Shown one piece after another: positions 35,901-44,888 of a DNA stretch of 64,000 nucleotides (position 1 is its first letter; the number at the start of each line of letters is the position of its first letter). The notes under the pieces are model-generated. The model saw only the letters and a program-made list of their open reading frames with translations. It did no database searches and was not told the origin of the DNA. Source of the stretch: Chitinophaga silvatica (lineage in GTDB: Bacteria; Bacteroidota; Bacteroidia; Chitinophagales; Chitinophagaceae); contig NZ_QPMM01000017.1 in NCBI RefSeq assembly GCF_003419895.1, forward strand, positions 62,001 through 126,000. The letters run 5' to 3'. The translations under genes were made by a program, and so were the position numbers.

Positions 35901-36740
35901 ATGAAATTATACACCATAGATACCGGCTTTTTTAAATTAGATGGTGGAGCTATGTTTGGCGTAGTTCCTAAAACTATCTGGAATAAACTGAACCCAGCCG
36001 ATGAAAACAATCTTTGTTCCTGGGCGATGCGTTGCTTATTGATAGAAGATGGTAAACGTCTGATATTGGTAGATAATGGAATTGGGGATAAGCAGGATGC
36101 CAAATTCTTCAGCCATTATTATTTGCATGGCGATGCTACCCTGGATAAATCACTGGCTGCCCATGGCTTTCATCGGGATGATATTACAGATGTTTTCCTG
36201 ACCCATCTGCATTTCGACCACTGTGGCGGAAGCATAGTAAAACAAGGTGACAAACTCGTTCCTGCATTTAAAAATGCTACTTACTGGAGTAATGCAGACC
36301 ATTGGAAATGGGCTACCGAACCAAATGAGCGGGAGAAAGCCTCATTTCTAAAGGACAATATATTACCAATTCAGGAAAGTGGTCAGCTCAAATTTTTGGA
36401 TCATCAAGATGGTGTCAGCTTCACTGACAATTTCTCTGTCAGATATGTAAATGGCCATACAGATGCTATGATGTTACCGCAAATTAACTATAAAGGAAAA
36501 ACTATCCTTTATATGGCAGATCTGTTGCCATCAATAGGACATATACCGATCCCTTATATAATGGCTTACGATATGTTCCCGCTTACTACTTTGCAGGAGA
36601 AAAAAAGTTTTTTAAAGGAAGCGTTGGATAAGCAATACATCTTGTTCTTTGAGCATGATCCCGTTAATGAATGCTGTACCCTACAGCAAACAGATAAGGG
36701 CATCAGAGCAAACGAAACCTTTAAATTAAAAGATCTCTAG
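35901..36740 (+). CDS. MBL-fold metallo-hydrolase
   Basis: A 279-residue metallo-beta-lactamase-fold protein of the quorum-quenching lactonase/YtnP-like group. The metal motif is THLHFDHCGG, with further ligands in VNGHTDAMM, LYMADLLPS and FFEHDP. There is no signal peptide, so it acts in the cytoplasm. ATG 35901 is preferred over a start 8 codons upstream, which overlaps the -7 box. The substrate is unknown; lactones or similar esters are possible. Confidence 0.88.
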   Translation: MKLYTIDTGFFKLDGGAMFGVVPKTIWNKLNPADENNLCSWAMRCLLIEDGKRLILVDNGIGDKQDAKFFSHYYLHGDATLDKSLAAHGFHRDDITDVFLTHLHFDHCGGSIVKQGDKLVPAFKNATYWSNADHWKWATEPNEREKASFLKDNILPIQESGQLKFLDHQDGVSFTDNFSVRYVNGHTDAMMLPQINYKGKTILYMADLLPSIGHIPIPYIMAYDMFPLTTLQEKKSFLKEALDKQYILFFEHDPVNECCTLQQTDKGIRANETFKLKDL

Positions 36741-36800
36741 CTTAGTGCTGTCAGTCTGTCACCTGCTTCAGGCCAGCATTAAATTTGATAGAATGAACAC

Positions 36801-37181
36801 ATGGCTATTCATATAACACCAGAGAATAAATTGAAAAAACTGATCGTTGTAGGTGATAGAGTGCTTATAAAACCTCTTACTCCGCATGACCGCACCAGTA
36901 GTGGTTTATATCTTCCTCCCGGCGTTCAGGAAAAAGAGAAGGTACAACGAGGTTATGTAATTAAAACAGGCCCCGGGTATGCTATTCCCCTCCCTGCCGA
37001 TAGCGATGAAGCCTGGAAACCTGAAGAGGAGAAAGTAAAATATATCCCATTACAGGTTAAGGAAGGAGATTTGGCTATCTTCCTTGTAAGTGGTTCAACA
37101 GAGGTAGTTTATCAGGAAGAAACCTATTATATAGTTCCCCAGGGTGCAATTTTGATGTTGGAGAGAGAAGAAGATTTATAA
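36801..37181 (+). CDS. Extended GroES-like co-chaperonin
   Basis: A 126-residue protein of the GroES fold: VGDRVLIKPLTPHDRTSSGLYLPP holds the strand and mobile-loop region, and LAIFLVSGSTEVVYQEETYYIVPQGAILML the end. Normal GroES is 90-100 residues; here ~20 extra residues (ALPADSDEAWKPEEEKVK-like, near 70-90) are inserted. No groEL is adjacent. It may be a second, specialised co-chaperonin. Palindrome copy B follows the stop. Confidence 0.85.
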   Translation: MAIHITPENKLKKLIVVGDRVLIKPLTPHDRTSSGLYLPPGVQEKEKVQRGYVIKTGPGYAIPLPADSDEAWKPEEEKVKYIPLQVKEGDLAIFLVSGSTEVVYQEETYYIVPQGAILMLEREEDL

Positions 37182-37185
37182 TTGA

Positions 37186-37393
37186 TTTTCTCGCAAAGGC
37201 GCAAAGATTAATATTAAGGCGCAAAGGACTTTTAAAAATAAGGATCGAAGCGGATATTATTAAGAACTGCTGGAAAGTTTTTATTCTAAATAGAAACTAG
37301 TCAGACATCCTTAATAATATCCACTTCGATCTTTATTTTTCTTAAAAAAACCCTTTGCGCCTTAATATTAATCTTTGCGCCTTTGCGAGAAAA
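37186..37393. repeat. Large intergenic palindrome, copy B
   Basis: Outer arms pair perfectly over 42 bases (37186-37227 with 37352-37393) and continue imperfectly inwards (ATAAGGATCGAAG with CTTCGATCTTTAT; TATTATTAAG with CTTAATAATA). Shared blocks with copy A at 22962-23170 are TTTTCTCGCAA, CAAAGATTAATATTAAG and AAGGATCGAAGCG. It sits between the GroES-like gene and the HerA-like gene, both on the plus strand, so it is not confined to converging pairs. Confidence 0.88.
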
Positions 37394-37431
37394 CTCTTTT
37401 TTGTTTTTATTATCTTCATAAAAAAATACTC

Positions 37432-38988
37432 ATGGCCAATCAGGATGCATTTCTCGAATACATTAAAAACGGCTACTCATTTAAAGGAGAGCATTTTAGG
37501 TTAGGATGTGCGATGTTGAATGGTGAAGTTGTTCCGGGTGCCGACGTTTATTTACCGTTAAAAACCTTGAACCGTCATGGCCTGATTGCTGGAGCCACCG
37601 GAACCGGTAAAACAAAAACCCTTCAGATTATTGCTGAAGGTCTTAGCGATGCCAGTGTTCCTGTATTGCTTATGGATATTAAGGGCGATTTAAGTGGCAT
37701 TGCTGCCGCCGGTACAGACAGCCCCAAAATTGAAGAACGGTATAAGTTAATTGGAGGTTCCTGGAGCCCTGCTGCCTACCCTGCTGAACTTCTTTCTTTA
37801 AGCCAGGAAAAAGGAGTACGCCTACGAGCCACCGTCAGCGAATTTGGCCCTATTCTCCTTTCAAAAATATTAGAACTCAACGATACGCAGGCAGGGCTTG
37901 TAGCCATGCTATTTAAATATTGCGACGATAACAAACTTCCACTGCTAGACCTGAAAGACTTCAAAAAAGTTCTGCAATACTCCAGCGATGAGGGAAAAGC
38001 CGATCTGGAAAAGGACTACGGTAAAATATCTACTACCTCTACGGGTACAATCCTTAGAAAAGTAATTGAACTGGAACAACAGGGCGCAGATTTGTTTTTC
38101 GGAGAAAGATCATTTGAAGTAGATGATCTGATGCGGATCAGCGATGATGGCAGAGGTATTATTTCTATCCTGAGAGTAAACGATATACAGGACAAGCCTA
38201 AACTTTTCTCCACATTCATGCTTAGCCTGCTGGCCGAACTTTATGCAACCATGCCTGAAGAAGGAGATCTTGATAAACCTAAGCTGGTAATGTTTATAGA
38301 CGAAGCTCACCTCATCTTTAATGAAGCCAGTGATGCGTTGCTTAAACAAATAGATACAATAATAAAACTCATTCGCTCAAAAGGAATCGGGATATTTTTC
38401 TGCACTCAAAATCCAATGGATGTTCCGGCATCTGTTCTGGGCCAATTAGGATTGAAAGTACAACATGCCCTGAGAGCCTTTACAGCTAATGATCGCAAAA
38501 CCATCAAACAAACAGCTGAAAACTATCCGCTTTCAGATTTTTATAAAACAGATGAACTGTTAACTCAGATTGGAATTGGGGAAGCGCTGATTACCTGTTT
38601 AAACGAAAAAGGCATTCCTACCCCTTTAGCCGCTACGATGCTGGTATCGCCTCGTTCAAGGATGGATGTACTTACACCGACTGAAATAGACGCAATTGTG
38701 AATAATTCAAAGCTTGTGAAAAAGTATAGTGAGGTAATAGATAATGAGAGCGCTTATGAGATTCTCACAGCTAAGCTGCAGGAAGCAGCCGATAAAACAG
38801 CTAATACCTCCAATCAGAATACAACGAGCGGTAGTTCTCAGAAAAAGGAAAAAGGATTTCTGGAAGAAGTATTGAATAGCCCGGCAGCCCGCCAGGCTGG
38901 GCGTACTGCCGCCAGCGTTATTACCCGGAGCATACTGGGAGCTTTAGGATTAGGCGGTAGAAGCAAAAAAGGGAAAAGTTGGTTTTAA
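37432..38988 (+). CDS. HerA/YjgR-like ATPase (DUF853)
   Basis: A 518-residue protein. Walker A is GATGTGKTKTL, followed by VLLMDIKGDLSG, Walker B LVMFIDEAHLIF, and an Arg/Gln-rich sensor stretch GIGIFFCTQNPMDVP. The tail (~455-518) is low-complexity (NTSNQNTTSGSSQKK) and ends in basic SKKGKSWF. This is the DUF853 family of HerA-like helicases, E. coli YjgR being an example. Its role is unknown. ATG 37432 follows the repeat; an upstream TTG would run into the repeat. Confidence 0.9.
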   Translation: MANQDAFLEYIKNGYSFKGEHFRLGCAMLNGEVVPGADVYLPLKTLNRHGLIAGATGTGKTKTLQIIAEGLSDASVPVLLMDIKGDLSGIAAAGTDSPKIEERYKLIGGSWSPAAYPAELLSLSQEKGVRLRATVSEFGPILLSKILELNDTQAGLVAMLFKYCDDNKLPLLDLKDFKKVLQYSSDEGKADLEKDYGKISTTSTGTILRKVIELEQQGADLFFGERSFEVDDLMRISDDGRGIISILRVNDIQDKPKLFSTFMLSLLAELYATMPEEGDLDKPKLVMFIDEAHLIFNEASDALLKQIDTIIKLIRSKGIGIFFCTQNPMDVPASVLGQLGLKVQHALRAFTANDRKTIKQTAENYPLSDFYKTDELLTQIGIGEALITCLNEKGIPTPLAATMLVSPRSRMDVLTPTEIDAIVNNSKLVKKYSEVIDNESAYEILTAKLQEAADKTANTSNQNTTSGSSQKKEKGFLEEVLNSPAARQAGRTAASVITRSILGALGLGGRSKKGKSWF

Positions 38989-39018
38989 AACGATAGTAAA
39001 ATATATAGCACAAAAAGT

Positions 39019-40071
39019 ATGAGTAAAGTTATTAAAACGGGCGTATGCTCGTATGGCATGTCTGGCCAGATTTTCCATGCTCCGTTCCTGCACGTAAATC
39101 CAGGATTTGAATTTACTGCAGTAATGGAAAGAAGCAAAAACCTGGCACAGGAACGCTATCCGGATGTAAAAGTTTATAGAAGCATCGAAGAAATGCTGGC
39201 AGATAAAACTTTAGAGCTTATTGTAGTAAATACTCCTAACTACACCCACTACGAATATGCTAAAGCCGCACTGGAAGCAGGTAAGAATGTAATCGTAGAA
39301 AAACCCTTCACAGTACATTCTGCCGAAGGTAAAGAACTGGCGCAACTGGCTAAATCAAAAGGATTATTACTGAGCGTATACCACAATCGTCGTTACGACA
39401 GCGATTATAAAGTAGTTAAGAAAGTAATTGAATCAGGTCAGTTAGGTGATGTACTGGAAGCAGAAATCCACTACGATCGATTTAAAGAAGAACTTAGCTA
39501 CAAGAAACATAAAGAAGTTGGTGGTGCTGGTACCGGAGCATTATATGATCTGGGCTCTCACCTGATAGATCAGGTATTAACGATCTTTGGAATGCCTAAA
39601 TCTGTGTGGGCCGATATCCGTATCATTCGCAAAGATTCAATTGTTGATGATTATTTTGAATTGGTGCTCTATTACGATAATTTACGTGCCCGCGTAAAGT
39701 GCAGCTACCTCGTAAGAGAAGCATTACCTGCATACCAGATCCATGGCCGCATTGGTTCCTTCATCAAAACCAAATCCGATATCCAGGAAGCTCAGTTACA
39801 AAGAGGATTATTCCCTAACAGTCCGGACTGGGGTGCAGAAGCTCCGCATGAATGGGGTTTGTTGCACACAGAAATAAACGGAAAGGTGGTGAAAGAATTT
39901 GTTCCGGGCGGGAGTGGTAATTATATGGATTACTACCAGGGAATTTATGAAGCCATTGCCAATAATGCACCGAATCCTGTATTACCAGAAGATGCAATAA
40001 GAGTTGTTGAAGTTATTGAAGCAGCGTTTGAAAGCAGTGAAACTGGTAAAGTAGTGCATCTATCTAAATAA
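39019..40071 (+). CDS. Gfo/Idh/MocA-family oxidoreductase
   Basis: A 350-residue NAD(P)-dependent enzyme. The N-terminal Rossmann part has GVCSYGMSGQIFHAPF, and the family motif EKPFTVHSAEGKEL holds the conserved EKP Lys. The C-terminal domain has the catalytic region GTGALYDLGSHLIDQ with His. It is close to YhhX/YvaA-type sugar or inositol dehydrogenases. It starts 30 bases after the HerA-like gene. Confidence 0.92.
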   Translation: MSKVIKTGVCSYGMSGQIFHAPFLHVNPGFEFTAVMERSKNLAQERYPDVKVYRSIEEMLADKTLELIVVNTPNYTHYEYAKAALEAGKNVIVEKPFTVHSAEGKELAQLAKSKGLLLSVYHNRRYDSDYKVVKKVIESGQLGDVLEAEIHYDRFKEELSYKKHKEVGGAGTGALYDLGSHLIDQVLTIFGMPKSVWADIRIIRKDSIVDDYFELVLYYDNLRARVKCSYLVREALPAYQIHGRIGSFIKTKSDIQEAQLQRGLFPNSPDWGAEAPHEWGLLHTEINGKVVKEFVPGGSGNYMDYYQGIYEAIANNAPNPVLPEDAIRVVEVIEAAFESSETGKVVHLSK

Positions 40072-40081
40072 AAATTATACT

Positions 40082-40125
40082 AAAATCCGCTGTTGTTCTT
40101 TTATAAAAGGCGGCGGCGGATTTTT
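40082..40125. terminator. Terminator between the oxidoreductase and recQ
   Basis: AAAATCCGC (40082-40090) pairs with GCGGATTTT (40116-40124) and inner G/C pairs, with TTTTT at the end on the plus strand. The recQ stop codon lies inside the loop. Confidence 0.6.
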
Positions 40126-42020
40126 GAATATTCTCCAGCCTCACTACGTATTACAACACCTTCGCTATTCAGAAATTGCAAAACCTCCAGCAGATGATGA
40201 ACAGCGACTCCGGAGAATTTTCCCTGTAAGCCACTAAGCAATAACGCATCTTTTTCCAATACAGCAATTACTTCTTCTGTTAAACGCTTAAAATCCTGCC
40301 GGGTAAAGGGAGCTTGTTTCTTTTGAATACAAATATCACATACACCGCAAGGTTCTGTATCCCTTTCTCCAAAGTAGTTTACCAATTGAACAGTGCGGCA
40401 GTTACTTTTATTTCTGACATAAGCAATCATCGCATCAAGTCTCTCTATGTAGGCTTTTTTACGAATTTCAACTTTAGTCATGTTGATGTGGAGCCGTGCT
40501 GCCGAGCAGCGTTCCTGTAAAAAACAGATCTGCGGACTATCGCGGCGGGGTTGATATTGCAGGATTCCAGCCTGATTTAACTGATTCAGGGATGTAATAA
40601 TTTCATCTTCCTCAATCAGGAGCAACCGGCTAATTTGTCTTTCATAGATTGGTACTTCATTATCGAAGATCCCTTCATAGGTTCTCAACAATGTTTTAAT
40701 AATTTCTTCCAGCGCCGGATAGTTAGCCTCAAATTCGTATAGTGTTTCTTTTTCAACAAGGAACATCGCTTTGGAAGGAAGTAATACGCTTTCACTCAGC
40801 TGCACTAATCCTTCCTGTTCCAGTAACTTGATGGCGCTATAAACGAGGGTAAGATTCAGTTGAAATGTGCGGGCAAAATCATTGATTTCGAAATCGAAGT
40901 ATTCGCCTTCTGCGCTACCAACAGGGATTTGGAGGTAGTTAACAATTGCCTGGTATACGGTTCTTACTGTTTCCAGGTTAGGGAATTGCAGATCAACCCG
41001 GCCAAGCATTTCTGTTAATTCATCATCATTAAAAAGGGCAACAGCATAAGCTTTTTGTTCATCCCTTCCTGCCCGCCCGGCTTCCTGATAATATGCTTCG
41101 AGGCTATCGGGAGTATCGAAGTGGATTACAATTCGTACATCCGGCTTATCGATTCCCATTCCGAAAGCATTGGTACAAACCATTACCCTGGTTTCATTAT
41201 TAATCCAGGCTTCCTGCCTTGCATTCCTATCGGCCTGTGGTAAGCCTGCATGATAGAAGCTGGCAGAAATTCCCTGCATTTGAAGCAAATCTGCAATTTC
41301 TTTGGTACGGCGACGGTTACGACAATAAACGATGCCACAACCTTCTACTTTAGACAGGATATGCTGTATTTTATTGATTTTAGTACTTTCTTCCAGCACA
41401 CTATAAGACAGGTTGGACCTGGCAAAGCTTTTCGTAAAAACCTTAGGATCTTTCAATAAAAGCTTCTCACAAATATCTTTCTGAACTTTAGGTGTGGCAG
41501 AAGCAGTAAGTGCTAAAACAGGTGCATCGGGGAAAAAGCTACGGATATCGGCAATCTGTAAATAGGCCGGTCTGAAATCGTAGCCCCATTGAGAAATACA
41601 GTGAGCCTCATCTACCGCTATCAGATTTACCGGCAATCCATCACAATAGGTCTGAAACAGCTTACTCTGTAAGCGTTCGGGAGATACATATAAAAACTTG
41701 CATTTTCCACGTCTCGCCGCTTCCAACACCCTTTCAACTTCCTGGAATGGCATTCCCGAATAGATAGCATACGCTGTTATATTCTTGCGCTTAAGGTTGG
41801 CTACCTGATCTTTCATCAAAGCAATGAGCGGGGTAACAACCAGGCAGATGCCAGGGCGCATTAATGCAGGTACCTGAAAGCAAATCGATTTTCCACCACC
41901 GGTAGGTAACAAAGCCAGTGTATCTTGTTTTGCAAGAATAGCATTGATAATATCTTCCTGTAAGGGCCGAAACTGCTGGTATCCCCAATATAGTTTTAAT
42001 ATGGTAGCCGGAGAATTCAA
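40101..42020 (-). CDS. recQ: ATP-dependent DNA helicase RecQ
   Basis: A 639-residue superfamily 2 helicase. Motif 0 is YWGYQQFRPLQ, motif I LLPTGGGKSICFQ, motif II VDEAHCISQWGYDFRP, motif III LALTASAT and motif VI QEAGRAGRDE. The zinc cysteines are in the RecQ-Ct region (CRTVQ, CGVCDIC). It lacks an HRDC domain. A -7-like box lies at 42042-42049, so I take TTG at 42020 (NSPATILKLYWG) rather than GTG at 42059, which would precede the promoter. It unwinds DNA in recombination repair. Confidence 0.9.
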   Translation of the reverse strand: MNSPATILKLYWGYQQFRPLQEDIINAILAKQDTLALLPTGGGKSICFQVPALMRPGICLVVTPLIALMKDQVANLKRKNITAYAIYSGMPFQEVERVLEAARRGKCKFLYVSPERLQSKLFQTYCDGLPVNLIAVDEAHCISQWGYDFRPAYLQIADIRSFFPDAPVLALTASATPKVQKDICEKLLLKDPKVFTKSFARSNLSYSVLEESTKINKIQHILSKVEGCGIVYCRNRRRTKEIADLLQMQGISASFYHAGLPQADRNARQEAWINNETRVMVCTNAFGMGIDKPDVRIVIHFDTPDSLEAYYQEAGRAGRDEQKAYAVALFNDDELTEMLGRVDLQFPNLETVRTVYQAIVNYLQIPVGSAEGEYFDFEINDFARTFQLNLTLVYSAIKLLEQEGLVQLSESVLLPSKAMFLVEKETLYEFEANYPALEEIIKTLLRTYEGIFDNEVPIYERQISRLLLIEEDEIITSLNQLNQAGILQYQPRRDSPQICFLQERCSAARLHINMTKVEIRKKAYIERLDAMIAYVRNKSNCRTVQLVNYFGERDTEPCGVCDICIQKKQAPFTRQDFKRLTEEVIAVLEKDALLLSGLQGKFSGVAVHHLLEVLQFLNSEGVVIRSEAGEYSKIRRRLL

Positions 42021-42041
42021 AAATAATCTAATGGTTACGCG

Positions 42042-42049
42042 CGAAGATA
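42042..42049 (-). promoter_or_regulatory. -7-like box of recQ
   Basis: On the minus strand TATCTTCG (followed by CGCG) matches the TAnnTTCG variant and lies 22 bases before the TTG start chosen for recQ. No clear -33 element is seen. Confidence 0.4.
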
Positions 42050-42068
42050 CGCATTTCACTCCACTGGC

Positions 42069-44174
42069 CTATTTGGAAACATTTTTATAACGTAACCTTA
42101 CAGAATTCACTGCCAATATAAGATCAGAGAGCCCCATAACTCCGGCTCCGATAATCGGGTTTAATAGTCCGAGTGCGGCAACCGGGATGGCTACAACATT
42201 GTAAATAAAGGCCCAGAATAAGTTTTGTTTAATTGTAAGATAGGTATGCTTTCCAAGGCCTAATGCTAAAGGCAACGCTCCGAGATTATTATTCAGTAAA
42301 AGCACATTGGCACTTTGCATGGCAACCTGAGTGGCATCACTGAGTGAAACGCCGATAGTTGCTTTAGCCAGAGCAGGAGCATCGTTGATGCCATCACCTA
42401 CCATAACAGTAGGAGCAATTTCCATTAGTCGTGCTATTTGCTCTAATTTCTGGTCGGGAGTTTGCTCGGCGTATACTTCCCTGATACCCAGTTTTCCTGC
42501 CAGTTCAGAGCATTTGCGGCTGGTATCTCCACTGAGTAAAATAGGTTTGATCCCTACCTGTAAAAGTTGCTGAATTACCGTTGCTGCTTCGGGTCTGATC
42601 TCATCTGTAAAATCGATCCATCCAACCAGTTCATTGTTTTTCAGCAGGTATAGATTATGGCTATCGTCTGTCGTTACCTGGTTTGCCAGTTTAAATGATC
42701 CCAGCTGCCATTGATTTCCATCCTTGTCTTGAGCTTTCATGCCAAGACCTTTATGTTCCCTGATCTGTTGCAGGGTTAGGGCTGGCGATTTCCATGCTTT
42801 AACGATGGATTTAGCAATTGGGTGAGAGGAATATTTTTCGAGGCTATATACGATCTGTTTAAATTCTTCTTCAGTCATTCCACTGAAGTGGTAAGCATTG
42901 AGTTGTAGTTTGCCGGTAGTAAGGGTTCCGGTTTTATCAAACACTACCTGTTTAATGTTTTTGAACATTTCGAGGGTATGGCCTCCTTTAATCAGAATTC
43001 CTTTTTTCGCGGCCCTTCCTAATCCTACCATTACAGCAGCCGGAGTAGCCAGTCCCATTGCACAAGGGCAGGAAATCACCAGCACGGCTATGCTACGCAT
43101 CATTGCAGAAGAGAAAGGAATCTGACCAATAAAATACCAGCCAAGGAAAGTTACAAGCGAAATACTTAATACCAGCGGTACAAAAATGGAACTGATTTTG
43201 TCGGCCAGTTTTTGCATAGGTGGTTTATCGGCCTGGGCTTGTTTTACCAATTCTATAATATAAGACAGCACTGTATCTTTACCTGTAGCAGTAACAAACA
43301 TCTTAATACTACCTTCTTCAAGCAGGGTGCCTCCAATTACTTTATCGTTTATGCTTTTGGCAACAGGAGCACTTTCTCCTGATATCATAGATTCATTGAC
43401 ATGCCCATTTCCCCAATAGATAGTACCATCCATTGGAATCTGGTCGCCGGTATTTACCAGTACGCAATCACCTGACTTCAGTGTGCGGTTATCTACTTCT
43501 GATATGTGTTCGTGGCCATGATCTGTATTGATCAGCTTTGCAGTTGTAATCTGCATCTTAGCCAGTTCGGTAATAGCGGATGTAGTTTGTTTTACAGATT
43601 TTTCTTCTAATAGATTGCCCAGGAATACTAATGTTATAATAGCGGCAGTAGTTTCAAAGAAGAGATAATCGGTTTGTTTGAATACCAGAGTGCCAATGAG
43701 GCTATAAATAAATGCAGCAGAAGCTCCCAGGCTGACTAATACATCCATATTAGCCAATCTGTTGGCCAGGGATCTGTAGGCACTTTTGCCGAAATGCAAC
43801 ATTCCCGTTATATATACCGGGAGTGTAAGTGTTAATTGTACCCAGGGGTTATGCAGCCAGGACCAGTTTACCCACATATGAAGTAGCAGGGGCAACGTGA
43901 ATATGGCGCAGAAAACAAATTTAAAACCCAGGGTAGTATAGAATGGAACATTTTTAACTGTAGTATCTTCAGGTAGTACTACCCTAAAACCCAGTTGATT
44001 AATTCCTGCTAATATTTCGGTTGAATCGGCATTTTCGGGAGCAATAAAACTCACTTCTTCGGTGGCGAAGCTTACGTTCACCTCCTGCATCCCTTTTTTC
44101 TCCAGATATTTTGAAACACTCAAGGCACAATTGGTGCAATGCATGCCTTCAACCTTACAATTTATGGCTGTCAT
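42069..44174 (-). CDS. copA: Copper-type P1B ATPase
   Basis: A 701-residue membrane ATPase. One N-terminal heavy-metal domain has GMHCTNC (C13, C16). Eight membrane segments follow with the ion motif CPCAMGLATP in TM6, phosphatase loop SGES, DKTGTLT phosphorylation site, HP motif SSHPIAKS and GDGIND. TM7 has YN and TM8 reads MGLSD rather than the usual MxxSS. It should export Cu+ across the inner membrane. A His-rich loop (HGHEH) is near ~218. It is followed by recQ after a short gap; no copper regulator is in the window. Confidence 0.92.
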   Translation of the reverse strand: MTAINCKVEGMHCTNCALSVSKYLEKKGMQEVNVSFATEEVSFIAPENADSTEILAGINQLGFRVVLPEDTTVKNVPFYTTLGFKFVFCAIFTLPLLLHMWVNWSWLHNPWVQLTLTLPVYITGMLHFGKSAYRSLANRLANMDVLVSLGASAAFIYSLIGTLVFKQTDYLFFETTAAIITLVFLGNLLEEKSVKQTTSAITELAKMQITTAKLINTDHGHEHISEVDNRTLKSGDCVLVNTGDQIPMDGTIYWGNGHVNESMISGESAPVAKSINDKVIGGTLLEEGSIKMFVTATGKDTVLSYIIELVKQAQADKPPMQKLADKISSIFVPLVLSISLVTFLGWYFIGQIPFSSAMMRSIAVLVISCPCAMGLATPAAVMVGLGRAAKKGILIKGGHTLEMFKNIKQVVFDKTGTLTTGKLQLNAYHFSGMTEEEFKQIVYSLEKYSSHPIAKSIVKAWKSPALTLQQIREHKGLGMKAQDKDGNQWQLGSFKLANQVTTDDSHNLYLLKNNELVGWIDFTDEIRPEAATVIQQLLQVGIKPILLSGDTSRKCSELAGKLGIREVYAEQTPDQKLEQIARLMEIAPTVMVGDGINDAPALAKATIGVSLSDATQVAMQSANVLLLNNNLGALPLALGLGKHTYLTIKQNLFWAFIYNVVAIPVAALGLLNPIIGAGVMGLSDLILAVNSVRLRYKNVSK

Positions 44175-44408
44175 TTCCCTTTTTCCTCCGTTCTTACAAA
44201 GTTATTCGTTGATGGATGAATTGGGTAAAATATTAATGCAACAAAGACGCATTTAGACTTGCTATCTAAATATTTATAAATCAATATATAAAAATATTAA
44301 AAAAACATATACTATAATAGTATCTCAATGTAAATCAATCAATTAACAAAGTCGGGCTCGTAAAAATATGACTATAACTCATCAGGCAGGAAATCTTTAA
44401 ATTCGCAG

Positions 44409-44846
44409 ATGCAATGGACTTTCACGTTGGATCAGTTAGCTGTTATAGCTAAAGAATTTTGGGATAAATATCCGGAGAAAAGAGTGTTCACCTTAACAGG
44501 CGCCATGGGAGCGGGAAAAACGACTTTAGTAAAAGCTTTATGTGCAGCAAAGGGAGTTGCCGATACTACCGCCAGTCCAACCTTTTCTATCATTAACGAA
44601 TATGGGTACAGAGATGAAAATGGGAACCCCCGACAGCTATTTCATCTGGATTTGTACAGGCTTAAGGATGAGGATGATGCAATCAGTGCAGGGGTGGAAG
44701 ACACTTTATACCAGGATGCTATTTGTTTTGTTGAATGGCCTGATATAGTTGCTGGAATGTTACCGGAAGACACGGTTCATCTTCAAATTGAGGTGCAATC
44801 AGACCAAAAAAGGATATTAAGTGAAATAACATCCTCTACTAAATAA
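44409..44846 (+). CDS. tsaE: tRNA threonylcarbamoyladenosine synthesis ATPase TsaE
   Basis: A 145-residue P-loop protein. Walker A is GAMGAGKTTLVKA, followed by TASPTFSIINEY, the FHLDLYRL stretch and FVEWPDIV. It works with TsaB and TsaD to make t6A in tRNAs that read ANN codons. A TAAATTCG box at 44398-44405 lies just before the ATG, so the mRNA may be nearly leaderless. Alanine dehydrogenase follows after 42 bases. Confidence 0.94.
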   Translation: MQWTFTLDQLAVIAKEFWDKYPEKRVFTLTGAMGAGKTTLVKALCAAKGVADTTASPTFSIINEYGYRDENGNPRQLFHLDLYRLKDEDDAISAGVEDTLYQDAICFVEWPDIVAGMLPEDTVHLQIEVQSDQKRILSEITSSTK

Positions 44847-44848
44847 CG

Positions 44849-44856
44849 TATCTTTG
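44849..44856 (+). promoter_or_regulatory. -7 box of alanine dehydrogenase
   Basis: TATCTTTG fits TAnnTTTG and begins two bases after the tsaE stop, 32 bases before the alanine dehydrogenase ATG. The gene may have its own promoter. Confidence 0.5.
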
Positions 44857-44888
44857 AATTCTTCGATATTAAAACAATAAACCGTTTT

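Noticed and set aside
40101..42059. Longer recQ start at GTG 42059
   Set aside because: A -7-like box at 42042-42049 lies downstream of it, and the extra 13 residues do not match the usual RecQ N-terminus.
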